A program made the translations under genes and the position numbers. From NCBI GenBank assembly GCA_029263945.1, contig JARIDM010000108.1, forward strand, positions 1 through 9,658: DNA of 9,658 nt, read 5' to 3'. This document shows positions 1-5,441 of the stretch, piece by piece (the first letter of the stretch is position 1; each line of letters begins with the position of its first letter). Source of the stretch: Sporosarcina sp. (lineage in GTDB: Bacteria; Bacillota; Bacilli; Bacillales_A; Planococcaceae). The notes beneath the pieces were generated by a model that worked only from the letters and a program-made list of their open reading frames with translations, did not search any database and was not told where the DNA came from.

Positions 1-246
1 AGGTACGCTAAAGATGATCGCATCCGCCCATTCGAGGTCTGCTGCTGTTACTTCTGGTACGTCTTGGGTCGCCTCTAAATGTGCTTTCCACCCTTTATTG
101 TTTTCCACTACGGCTTTGGGCGCTGTCTCGGGTATTTTGAGTACTTTCACTTCTGCACCAGCGGCAATCGCACCAGCCTCTGCCCACTCGGCCAATTGAT
201 AATTCGTACCGCCTGAACTGTAATAAATAATTGCGGTCTTCGTCAT
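1..246 (-). CDS. WrbA-like flavodoxin-fold NAD(P)H:quinone oxidoreductase, N-terminal part (runs off the window)
   Basis: The 82 visible codons are the start of a flavodoxin-fold protein. It opens with a beta strand followed by a phosphate-binding loop (IIYYSSGGTNYQLA, residues 6-19), the FMN phosphate site typical of WrbA-type proteins. Residues 68-82 (AADLEWADAIIFSVP) match the second strand that carries the next FMN contact. Such enzymes reduce quinones by two electrons in the cytosol and so avoid semiquinone formation. I chose the ATG at 246 because an AAAGGGG ribosome binding site (256-262) lies 9 nt upstream; an in-frame ATG at 255 directly abuts that site and is less likely. The gene lies 80 nt downstream of a broken MhqD-like carboxylesterase on the same strand, which fits a quinone-stress operon. 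The C-terminal part is outside the window, so the exact subfamily (WrbA or another flavodoxin-like reductase) is not certain. Confidence 0.75.
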   Translation of the reverse strand, partial: MTKTAIIYYSSGGTNYQLAEWAEAGAIAAGAEVKVLKIPETAPKAVVENNKGWKAHLEATQDVPEVTAADLEWADAIIFSVP

Positions 247-326
247 ATTCGCCATCCCCTTTGAACTAACGTTTCCAAACATTCTATACAAATAACCCAT
301 GTTCAATTCACCACTTCACATCATAA

Positions 327-664
327 TTAGGAATTGAAATTCGTTTTGTACCATTCTGCAGCTGCTTCCACTTCAGTCTGTGTCAACGAATGTCCATTCA
401 TTTCCCAGTTTATCGTAATTTCTGCACGAGCACCTTCCAAAAGCTCAACCAATTCTGCTGATTCCCCTGGCGGACAAATCGGATCATTTTTTCCCGCCGC
501 AACAAAGACTGGCGTACGCTTAACCCACCTACATCTGGGTCAATCATTTCCGCAAGTGGAAGCAAATCCTTTTCCGTTCCACCTGTACCGTGTAAGCGTA
601 ATAAGACAGGTTTATTTAAATCGCTTCCTTCTTTATATACATGAATCATCTGGCAACGCCCCAT
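327..664 (-). pseudogene. Remnant of an MhqD/YodD-type phospholipase/carboxylesterase (alpha/beta hydrolase), internally deleted and frameshifted
   Basis: Two parts of one family are visible in different frames. From the ATG at 649 (or 664) the reading gives MIHVYKEG, then VLLRLHGTGG and DLLPLAEMIDPD. This is the N-terminal strand, the HGTGG oxyanion region and the following helix of small carboxylesterases. From about 525 down to the stop at 327-329 a second frame gives PVFVAAGKNDPICPP, then EITINWEMNGHSLTQTEVEA and WYKTNF, the normal C-terminus with the catalytic Asp (KNDP) and His (GHSL). About 100 residues between them are missing, including the GxSxG nucleophile. The first frame runs on to a stop at about 410 and yields only out-of-frame sequence. 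I infer a deletion plus frame change, with the junction at roughly 510-545. In Bacillus subtilis, MhqD belongs to the MhqR-controlled quinone-stress operon; the neighbouring flavodoxin gene fits that setting. Confidence 0.8.
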
Positions 665-676
665 TTTCTAATGTAC

Positions 677-705
677 TTTATACGGTTAGTTTACCTTGAG
701 TTCAA
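677..705 (-). promoter_or_regulatory. Sigma-A-type promoter of the broken carboxylesterase/flavodoxin unit
   Basis: On the minus strand, TTGAAC (700-705) and TATAAA (677-682) are separated by exactly 17 nt, with 5 of 6 matches in the -10 box. This is a good vegetative promoter 13 nt ahead of the more distal possible start codon. The -35 box lies inside an inverted repeat, CTTGA-GT-TCAAG (695-706), which could be a repressor site. Function is inferred from sequence alone. Confidence 0.6.
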
Positions 706-726
706 GATGACTACAATGAACCACGC

Positions 727-1929
727 TTATTCAAAATTTGAATAACGCCAATAATGCCAGCCAATCAGCCCCGACATCCAAGCAAGCCCTTCACTTTCTG
801 CAAGATGAACTGGCGCCCAAGCACTGCCCATGCCTCGTATTAAGTAAATCTCATGATGCGGGGCTTGGTCGTGATAACCTGTCATGTCGAACAAGCCGTT
901 TCTGCACAGGACAGCCCGTACTTCATAATCGATACTAGGCGCCTTGACAAGTGGATTTTTCACTGCATGGGTCAATAAAAACCCAACTTCTCCTTGTTGA
1001 TGAATGCTTTTTTCAAATGCAATGCCGTCCTCTCCTGCGGTCTCTTTGTCTTGAATCCGCCCTAAACGATTGAAAGCAACGGTCTCCCCGACATCTCTTG
1101 TACATTTAATTGGAAATGTTGGATTCCCATAGTTTAACTCAATATCTACACGCGTTCTGTAGTGCGCATCTGTCGGATGAAAATCTCGCCCATCTCCTTG
1201 AAAAAACTGCTTGCTTGACAATCTATTTGGATTTTTAATCAAGGATTCTCTTAAAAAGGTTGTATACCGTACCTGCCAATCATCGATGGTTTCGGGCTTT
1301 CTTTTTTCTAAAACTGGAACCAATAGGCTTCGGGGGTTTGCAATCACTTTTGTCACTGTAAACCTTTCAATGGTCGGCTTTCTACGCTCATTCGCTGGGA
1401 TAAATAGGCTATAAATCTTTGCTGCCGTAGCCTTTCCTTTACTTAGCTTTTCTTCTGACTTGGCAAGGGGACGCTTTGAACAAATCTTATAGGTATAGGA
1501 TTCCTCCAATGAAAATTCCCTGTCTATATAGGCGTTCTTCTGTACTTTCCCCAGTAAAGTCCCATTGCGATAAACCTGATACTCTTTGACATCCTTTATC
1601 TCTTCCCACGAAAGAACAATCTGAGTCTTTGCCACAATTGTTGTCATCACAAGAAACTGCAAGGGATTTTTAGCATTACGTTCTTCTGCAAATCCAGTCG
1701 TCTGAAGTGCAATGACAGCCACAACCTTGTCATTCACAACATGTTCAATCGTGTAGTGGTACATTTTCGCGTGTTTGAAATGACCATCACGAAACTTAGC
1801 CGTATTCCCTTCATACAACAATCGCCCATCTCGGTAGACGAGATAAATCCCCCCAAGGTCTGTCCACGTGAATTCAATGACATCATGACGATGCTCAACG
1901 GATTGTATTTCAAACTTTGATGTAGCCAT
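727..1929 (-). CDS. Protein with two fibronectin-III-like repeats and a C-terminal DUF3238-type domain
   Basis: 400 residues with no signal peptide or membrane segment, so probably cytosolic. Residues 1-77 and about 95-175 are two related beta-sandwich repeats of fibronectin-III type; each carries the same strand signature (IYLVYRDGRLLYEG at 28-41, EYQVYRNGTLLGKV at 116-129). Residues about 218-365 resemble the DUF3238 family known mainly from Bacillus: FFQGDGRDFHPTDAHYRTR (242-260), VKNPLVKAPSIDYEV (323-337) and GYHDQAPHHEIYLI (351-364). The function of that domain is not known to me. The last 35 residues are unusually rich in Trp and Gly (W371, W384, W391, W394). The start at 1929 is preceded by AAAAGGAG 12 nt upstream, which lies inside the terminator hairpin of the thiamine operon. 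No terminator is seen after the stop, so transcription could run on into the carboxylesterase remnant. Domain naming is from recall of the family pattern, not from a search. Confidence 0.75.
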   Translation of the reverse strand: MATSKFEIQSVEHRHDVIEFTWTDLGGIYLVYRDGRLLYEGNTAKFRDGHFKHAKMYHYTIEHVVNDKVVAVIALQTTGFAEERNAKNPLQFLVMTTIVAKTQIVLSWEEIKDVKEYQVYRNGTLLGKVQKNAYIDREFSLEESYTYKICSKRPLAKSEEKLSKGKATAAKIYSLFIPANERRKPTIERFTVTKVIANPRSLLVPVLEKRKPETIDDWQVRYTTFLRESLIKNPNRLSSKQFFQGDGRDFHPTDAHYRTRVDIELNYGNPTFPIKCTRDVGETVAFNRLGRIQDKETAGEDGIAFEKSIHQQGEVGFLLTHAVKNPLVKAPSIDYEVRAVLCRNGLFDMTGYHDQAPHHEIYLIRGMGSAWAPVHLAESEGLAWMSGLIGWHYWRYSNFE

Positions 1930-1963
1930 GAAAAAACCACACTCCTTTTAATGGAAGTGTGGT
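1930..1963 (-). terminator. Intrinsic terminator after thiE, also holding the ribosome binding site of the next gene
   Basis: On the minus strand the arms ACCACACTTCC (1953-1963) and GGAGTGTGGT (1936-1945) pair with one bulged base around a 7-nt loop (1946-1952). They are followed at once by six T (1931-1936 as A on the plus strand). It lies about 30 nt past the thiE stop, so it should end the thiDE transcript. The 3' arm and loop contain AAAAGGAG, the only ribosome binding site for the ATG at 1929. The hairpin could therefore also limit translation of that gene in read-through RNA. Confidence 0.75.
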
Positions 1964-1992
1964 GTATTTCAAAGCTACCTATACGTCTTGGG

Positions 1993-2652
1993 TTACATTT
2001 CAACGCCGGTTAAAGCTAAAAGAATTCGTCCTTTAATCGCACGTGCTGCTTCTTCACAATTTGGTTTACTTGTAATTGCAGAAATAACAGCAACACCCGA
2101 GGCACCTGCACGGATAACCGTACCTGCTTTACCTTCTGTAATGCCCCCAATTCCAACAACAGGTAGGCCAGGAAGTTCACGAACGACTTGGTTTATCAAG
2201 TCAAGGCCAACGACTGGCGCTGTATCTTGCTTAGTTTTCGTTTCATAGATAGGACCTACGCCGACATAATTAGCCCCTGCATCTGAAGCTTCGAGAGCAT
2301 GATTTAATGTATCTGCTGACACACCAAGCAACATATCTGGACCGATTTTTGTACGTACATCTTTAACAACACCGTCTTCTTGACCAATATGGATGCCATC
2401 TGCACCAATTTGAAGCGCCAATTCGATGTCATCATTTACGATAAAGGGCACGTTATATGTTTTACATAGCGCCTGACAAGACAACGCAAGTTCTTTTAAC
2501 GCTTCCCCTTGTAATGAATTCGCGCCTTTTTCGCGCAATTGAAAAGCCGTAACTCCACCTTTTAACGCAGCTTCTAATACATCTAGCAATTTATGCTCAC
2601 CCGTATTTTCAGTACCTGCTATGAAATATAATTGTAATTGATGTTTATCCAA
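1993..2652 (-). CDS. thiE: Thiamine phosphate synthase ThiE
   Basis: A 219-residue TIM-barrel enzyme of normal family length. It couples HMP pyrophosphate to hydroxyethylthiazole phosphate, releasing pyrophosphate and giving thiamine phosphate in the cytosol. Family motifs in order: FQLREK (37-42), pyrimidine and pyrophosphate contacts around VNDD (72-75), GADGIHIGQED (83-93), GVGPIYETKTK (131-141), GIGGI (167-171) and the phosphate-binding GASGVAVISAI (183-193). The reading frame stays open upstream to 2754, inside thiD, but I place the start at TTG 2652. An AAGGAG box (2662-2667) lies 9 nt before it, and family proteins begin about 7 residues before the first strand (LQLYFIAG). The start overlaps the thiD stop by 8 nt, so the two genes are translationally coupled. 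The unit is transcribed from the promoter and TPP riboswitch upstream of thiD. Confidence 0.96.
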   Translation of the reverse strand: MDKHQLQLYFIAGTENTGEHKLLDVLEAALKGGVTAFQLREKGANSLQGEALKELALSCQALCKTYNVPFIVNDDIELALQIGADGIHIGQEDGVVKDVRTKIGPDMLLGVSADTLNHALEASDAGANYVGVGPIYETKTKQDTAPVVGLDLINQVVRELPGLPVVGIGGITEGKAGTVIRAGASGVAVISAITSKPNCEEAARAIKGRILLALTGVEM

Positions 2653-3481
2653 TAAGTACAACTCCTTCTGCTTGTTTTTCCTCCGTTGATCGTCGGCCAT
2701 AAGCCCAATGATTTGTTGGTCCATGACCGCCTCCGATATGAAGACCATCCTCAATTGCCGCCTGAATGAATTTTTTCGCGGAAAAGACGGCTTCTTTTAG
2801 AGGTTGTCCTTCTGCTATAAAAGCAGTAAGTGCCGCGGCATACGTACAACCTGTTCCGTGCGTATCTTTTGTATCTACCCAAGGGGCACGTACTGAAAAA
2901 CGTTCCCCAGTCGTAGACATAAAAAAGTCTTCGGCATAGGGAGCCGATGATCGGTGGCCTCCTTTTATGACAACAGCCTTCGCACCTAAAGCCAGTATAT
3001 GCTCCCCAGCTTTATTTAAGTCGGCATCTGTGACAATCTTTAGTCCTGTAATCACTTCTGCTTCAGGAATATTAGGTGTTACCACTGTCGCCAACGGGAT
3101 TAGTTTACTCGTTAGCGCATCTACGGCTTCACTACGAAGTAAAGAAGCTCCGCCTTTCGCGATCATGACGGGGTCAATCACAAGTGGGATTTCCTTATCT
3201 TTTATCGCATTTGCTACCGTCCAAATAATATCGGCCGAAACCAACATGCCTGTCTTAATGGCTTGAACAGAGAAATCATCTAAAACGACTTCAATTTGTG
3301 TTTTAATCATTGCAAGATCCATTGTTTGAATAGACGTCACGCCATGCGTATTTTGTGCGGTGACAGCTGTTATGGCTGACGTTCCATAAACACCCAATTC
3401 TTGAAAAGTTTTTAAATCTGCCTGAATGCCCGCGCCTCCACCACTATCCGATCCTGCAATTGTTAATGCAATATTCACCAT
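2645..3481 (-). CDS. thiD: Bifunctional hydroxymethylpyrimidine kinase / phosphomethylpyrimidine kinase ThiD
   Basis: A 278-residue ribokinase-fold protein that phosphorylates HMP to HMP-P and then to HMP-PP, the pyrimidine substrate of ThiE. The substrate-binding start ALTIAGSDSGGGAGIQADLK (5-24), VTAQNTHGV (40-48), VVTPNIPEAEVI (133-144), VIKGGH (171-176) and the anion-hole/catalytic segment DTHGTGCTYAAALTA (206-220) are all intact. The C-terminal GPTNHW (254-259) is also typical. The ATG at 3481 fits the family N-terminus; AAAAGGA lies about 11 nt upstream. The frame remains open to 3631, but that extension lies in the riboswitch leader and has no family similarity. The gene heads the thiDE operon (8-nt overlap with thiE) and lies downstream of a TPP riboswitch, so TPP should repress it. 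Some ThiD-like proteins act mainly as pyridoxal kinases; the thi context favours the HMP role. Confidence 0.95.
   Translation of the reverse strand: MVNIALTIAGSDSGGGAGIQADLKTFQELGVYGTSAITAVTAQNTHGVTSIQTMDLAMIKTQIEVVLDDFSVQAIKTGMLVSADIIWTVANAIKDKEIPLVIDPVMIAKGGASLLRSEAVDALTSKLIPLATVVTPNIPEAEVITGLKIVTDADLNKAGEHILALGAKAVVIKGGHRSSAPYAEDFFMSTTGERFSVRAPWVDTKDTHGTGCTYAAALTAFIAEGQPLKEAVFSAKKFIQAAIEDGLHIGGGHGPTNHWAYGRRSTEEKQAEGVVLIG
2662..2667 (-). promoter_or_regulatory. Ribosome binding site that fixes the thiE TTG start
   Basis: AAGGAG on the minus strand, 9 nt upstream of the TTG at 2652 and inside the last codons of thiD. The upstream in-frame ATG codons (for example the one at 2754) fall well inside thiD and would add an N-terminal tail foreign to the ThiE family. 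Confidence 0.75.
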
Positions 3482-3647
3482 TTGTTCACACGTCCTTTTC
3501 TTTTGCTCAATGAGGCCATCGTTTACGCCGCTGCTACGTCTCCGACACTTCACATCACGTGGCCTGACAACGCCTTTAAAACGAGGCAAAGCCGCTCCAC
3601 ATGACAAATAGGACGCGGCAATCATCTTCAATAAGTAATAGACATGC
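3482..3647 (-). other. Long thiD leader between TPP aptamer and start codon
   Basis: The 166 nt between aptamer and thiD contain no hairpin followed by a T-run, so no standard intrinsic terminator is visible. There are several short inverted repeats on the minus strand: AGGCCA (3560-3565) with TGGCCT (3513-3518), and GCCGC with GCGGC nearer the aptamer. The ribosome binding site lies far from the aptamer. How TPP binding is converted into control here is not evident. Confidence 0.5.
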
Positions 3648-3737
3648 CCACTTTCCTACGCCGGTATCATCCGTATCAGGTTCGAAGGGTCCATGCAAAA
3701 CGTGCACATCTCAGCCGTCAAAAGGCTCCCCTAATGG
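3648..3737 (-). ncRNA. TPP riboswitch (THI element) controlling thiDE
   Basis: The conserved THI-box blocks appear in order on the minus strand: CCATTAGGGGAGCC, GGCTGAGATG, ACCCTTCGAACCTGAT, ACGGATGATACCGGCGTAGG and AAAGTGG. P1 forms between CCATT (3733-3737) and AGTGG (3648-3652) with one G-U pair. GCTGAGA is the pyrimidine-binding loop, and the CCTGAT...GGATGATACCGGCGTAGG region is the pyrophosphate-sensing arm. It lies between a good promoter and thiD, on the transcript of thiDE. Ligand TPP is expected to lower expression. Confidence 0.96.
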
Positions 3738-3765
3738 TTGTTAAACGATTAAGCTTTATCTAAAT

Positions 3766-3774
3766 ACTATACCA
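3766..3774 (-). promoter_or_regulatory. Extended -10 promoter for the thiDE operon
   Basis: TGGTATAGT on the minus strand combines the TGn extension with a 5-of-6 -10 box, 29 nt before the aptamer. No convincing -35 hexamer is found 16-18 nt upstream, as is common for extended -10 promoters. Inferred from sequence. Confidence 0.5.
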
Positions 3775-3933
3775 TATTAAAAGCAATATACAGGTGTCTT
3801 TACAGAAATAAGGCCAAATTCCCCAATTACTGGTACACATCGAGGACACAATTCACAGTTAATTCAGGATGCAATCGTGTTGCGAATCTCTCAAAATATG
3901 ATATAGTTGTTTTGAAAACTAAATACTTTTTTA
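3775..3933. other. Divergent control region between the two TPP riboswitches
   Basis: About 160 nt of AT-rich DNA without a coding region. It contains the thiM promoter on the plus strand and, at its left edge, the thiD promoter on the minus strand. I see no other operator-like repeat in it. Confidence 0.6.
3880..3907 (+). promoter_or_regulatory. Sigma-A-type promoter for thiMW
   Basis: TTGCGA (3880-3885) and TATAGT (3902-3907) are 16 nt apart. The predicted transcription start, near 3914, lies about 20 nt before the TPP aptamer. Confidence 0.55.
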
Positions 3934-4024
3934 CCACTAGGGGTGTCTTACGATGAGACTGAGACGCATAACGATATGCGGACCCTTGGAACCTGATCTG
4001 GTTAGCGCCAGCGTAGGAAAGTGG
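3934..4024 (+). ncRNA. TPP riboswitch (THI element) controlling thiMW
   Basis: The plus strand shows the THI-box blocks CCACTAGGGGTG, GACTGAGAC, ACCCTTGGAACCTGATCTGG and TTAGCGCCAGCGTAGG, then AAAGTGG. P1 pairs CCACT (3934-3938) with AGTGG (4020-4024). It is followed 27 nt later by a strong hairpin with a pyrimidine-rich tail, so this riboswitch most likely controls premature transcription termination ahead of thiM. Confidence 0.97.
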
Positions 4025-4051
4025 AGCCGCGTTTATTTTACTCTAAACCAT

Positions 4052-4096
4052 GAGCCGCTTTCTGATGAATTTCAGAGAGCGGCTCTTCCTCTTTCT
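4052..4096 (+). terminator. Riboswitch-controlled terminator in the thiM leader
   Basis: A 14-bp stem pairs GAGCCGCTTTCTGA (4052-4065) with TCAGAGAGCGGCTC (4072-4085), with one G-U pair and a 6-nt loop. The T-rich tail TTCCTCTTTCT (4086-4096) follows. A second copy of GAGCCGC ends the aptamer region (4024-4030) and could pair with the 3' arm instead, offering an alternative fold. Confidence 0.75.
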
Positions 4097-4123
4097 ACAA
4101 ATAGATAAGGAGTGAAAGAACAG

Positions 4124-4894
4124 ATGGAGTTCAATGAAGAACTTTTAATGAACATTAAGACAGAACAACCCCTCATCCACTGCATTACCAATATTGTGGT
4201 CGCCAACTTTCAGGCAAATGGTCTATTGTCATTAGGGGCTTCCCCTGTGATGGCTGATGCAATCGAGGAGGCAGCGGATATTGCAGCCGTTTCATCAGCC
4301 ACTGTATTAAATATCGGAACCTTGAAAAAAGAGACAGTAGAGGCCATCCTTCTCGCTGGTAAAAGTGCTGTCAAACAAGGCAAGCCTGTCATTTTAGACC
4401 CTGTAGGTGTTGGGGCAACGCCTTTTCGACAACAAAGTGTCGAGAAAATTTTAAGCGAGGTCGACGTTACCCTCATACGTTGTAACGCAGGCGAACTGGC
4501 AACCATCGCAGGTGTCGAGTGGATGACTAAAGGTGTTGACGCGGGACAAGGGGATGCTGATATAGAAGCCCTCGCCAAACAAGTTGCCCAAAAATATCGC
4601 TGTCTCGTCGCTGTATCAGGCGAGCTAGACATTGTAACTGACGGCACAACCGTCATAACGATTACAGGCGGCCATCCACTTATGACACAGGTAACAGGCG
4701 TCGGGTGTTTATTAAGTAGTGTCGCAGGCGCATTTTTGGCAGTGGCAGATGAAAACGCACTTCAAGCCGTGGTTACCGCCTTGTCTTTCTACAAGCAAGT
4801 CGGGGAAAAAGCCGCACAACAAGCGACTGGACCTGGGGATTTTGCGGTACATTTTCTTAACGGATTGTCTATCGATGGAGGTCAAAACCTATGA
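4124..4894 (+). CDS. thiM: Hydroxyethylthiazole kinase ThiM
   Basis: A 256-residue ribokinase-fold enzyme that phosphorylates the 4-methyl-5-(2-hydroxyethyl)thiazole moiety with ATP, feeding ThiE. Motifs: PLIHCITNIVVANFQANGLL (16-35), GASPVMADA (38-46), the thiazole-binding start; LDPVGVGATPFR (91-102); IRCNAGELATIAG (118-130); and the anion-hole loop VTGVGCLLSS (190-199) with the catalytic-site Cys195. Length is normal for the family. I chose ATG 4124, with AAGGAG 11 nt upstream. An in-frame GTG at 4112 overlaps that ribosome binding site and is unlikely. The stop overlaps the thiW start (ATGA, 4891-4894), which shows tight coupling. Expression is under the TPP riboswitch directly upstream. 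Base composition is like that of its neighbours. Confidence 0.96.
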   Translation: MEFNEELLMNIKTEQPLIHCITNIVVANFQANGLLSLGASPVMADAIEEAADIAAVSSATVLNIGTLKKETVEAILLAGKSAVKQGKPVILDPVGVGATPFRQQSVEKILSEVDVTLIRCNAGELATIAGVEWMTKGVDAGQGDADIEALAKQVAQKYRCLVAVSGELDIVTDGTTVITITGGHPLMTQVTGVGCLLSSVAGAFLAVADENALQAVVTALSFYKQVGEKAAQQATGPGDFAVHFLNGLSIDGGQNL

Positions 4895-5385
4895 ATACAC
4901 GTAAATTAGCCATCATGACCATGTTCGTGGCCATCGCGGTCGCTGGTTCTGCGTTCGTTTCATTCCCCGCGGGGATTGCACGTGCCTATCCAATCCAACA
5001 CGCGGTGAATGTACTTGCGGCTATTATGCTCGGCCCCATTCCAGCGCTAATCATCGCCTTTATGACGGGACTGGTCCGGATTCTAACTGGTACAGGTTCT
5101 CTACTTGCCTTTCCAGGAGGGATGATTGGTGCTTATCTTGCGGGGGTATTGTATCAACGCTCAGGTAAAGCTGCCTTTGCTGCCGTCGGCGAGATGATTG
5201 GAACCGGGATCATAGCGCCAATCATCGCGGTCCCTTATGCCAAAATCTTAATGGGCACAACGGTGACGGCAGTCTTTTTCATGCCCCCTTTTCTCGTTTC
5301 CAGTATTAGTGGTGCTGCTTTAGGCGTCGTCCTCGCTGCCCGTTTACAACACACGCAAATTGGGAAGCGACTGGAAGCATTATAA
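4891..5385 (+). CDS. thiW: ThiW, substrate-binding S component of an ECF-type thiazole transporter
   Basis: A 164-residue hydrophobic protein with about five or six membrane segments (roughly 7-27, 40-62, 70-90, 95-117, 122-150). It starts with the ThiW pattern MNTRKLAIMTMFVAIAVAGS and has SFPAGIARAYPIQHAVNVLA (24-43) and LGPIPALIIAFMTGLVRIL (47-65), which match the family. ThiW is predicted to be the specificity subunit of an energy-coupling-factor importer for hydroxyethylthiazole. The shared energising module (EcfA, EcfA' and EcfT) is normally encoded elsewhere, and none is in this window. Its ATGA overlap with thiM, whose product phosphorylates the imported thiazole, strongly supports this substrate. 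It is the last gene of the unit, and a terminator follows. Confidence 0.93.
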   Translation: MNTRKLAIMTMFVAIAVAGSAFVSFPAGIARAYPIQHAVNVLAAIMLGPIPALIIAFMTGLVRILTGTGSLLAFPGGMIGAYLAGVLYQRSGKAAFAAVGEMIGTGIIAPIIAVPYAKILMGTTVTAVFFMPPFLVSSISGAALGVVLAARLQHTQIGKRLEAL

Positions 5386-5390
5386 TGGAT

Positions 5391-5430
5391 AAAAAAAGTT
5401 CCCTTTAGCCTATACGCTAAAGGGAACTTT
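5391..5430. terminator. Bidirectional terminator between thiW and the cytochrome gene
   Basis: A perfect 15-bp stem pairs AAAGTTCCCTTTAGC (5395-5409) with GCTAAAGGGAACTTT (5416-5430) around a 6-nt loop. The minus strand has seven T after the stem (5391-5397 as A) and the plus strand has a short T stretch. It ends both convergent units, and is stronger for the minus-strand cytochrome gene. Confidence 0.92.
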
Positions 5431-5441
5431 ATTAAGTGTGA

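Noticed and set aside
265..279. Possible catabolite-response element on the minus strand ahead of the flavodoxin gene (TTTGGAAACGTTAGT)
   Set aside because: Only the left half fits the cre consensus; the right half lacks the expected CA, so it was not called as a feature.
334..699. Plus-strand open frame of 121 codons opposite the carboxylesterase remnant
   Set aside because: No ribosome binding site or family similarity. The minus strand in the same place carries recognisable hydrolase sequence, so this frame is a shadow.
4210..4656. Minus-strand open frame of 148 codons inside thiM
   Set aside because: It is antisense to a fully conserved thiM, has low-complexity Ser/Thr/Pro composition and no ribosome binding site.
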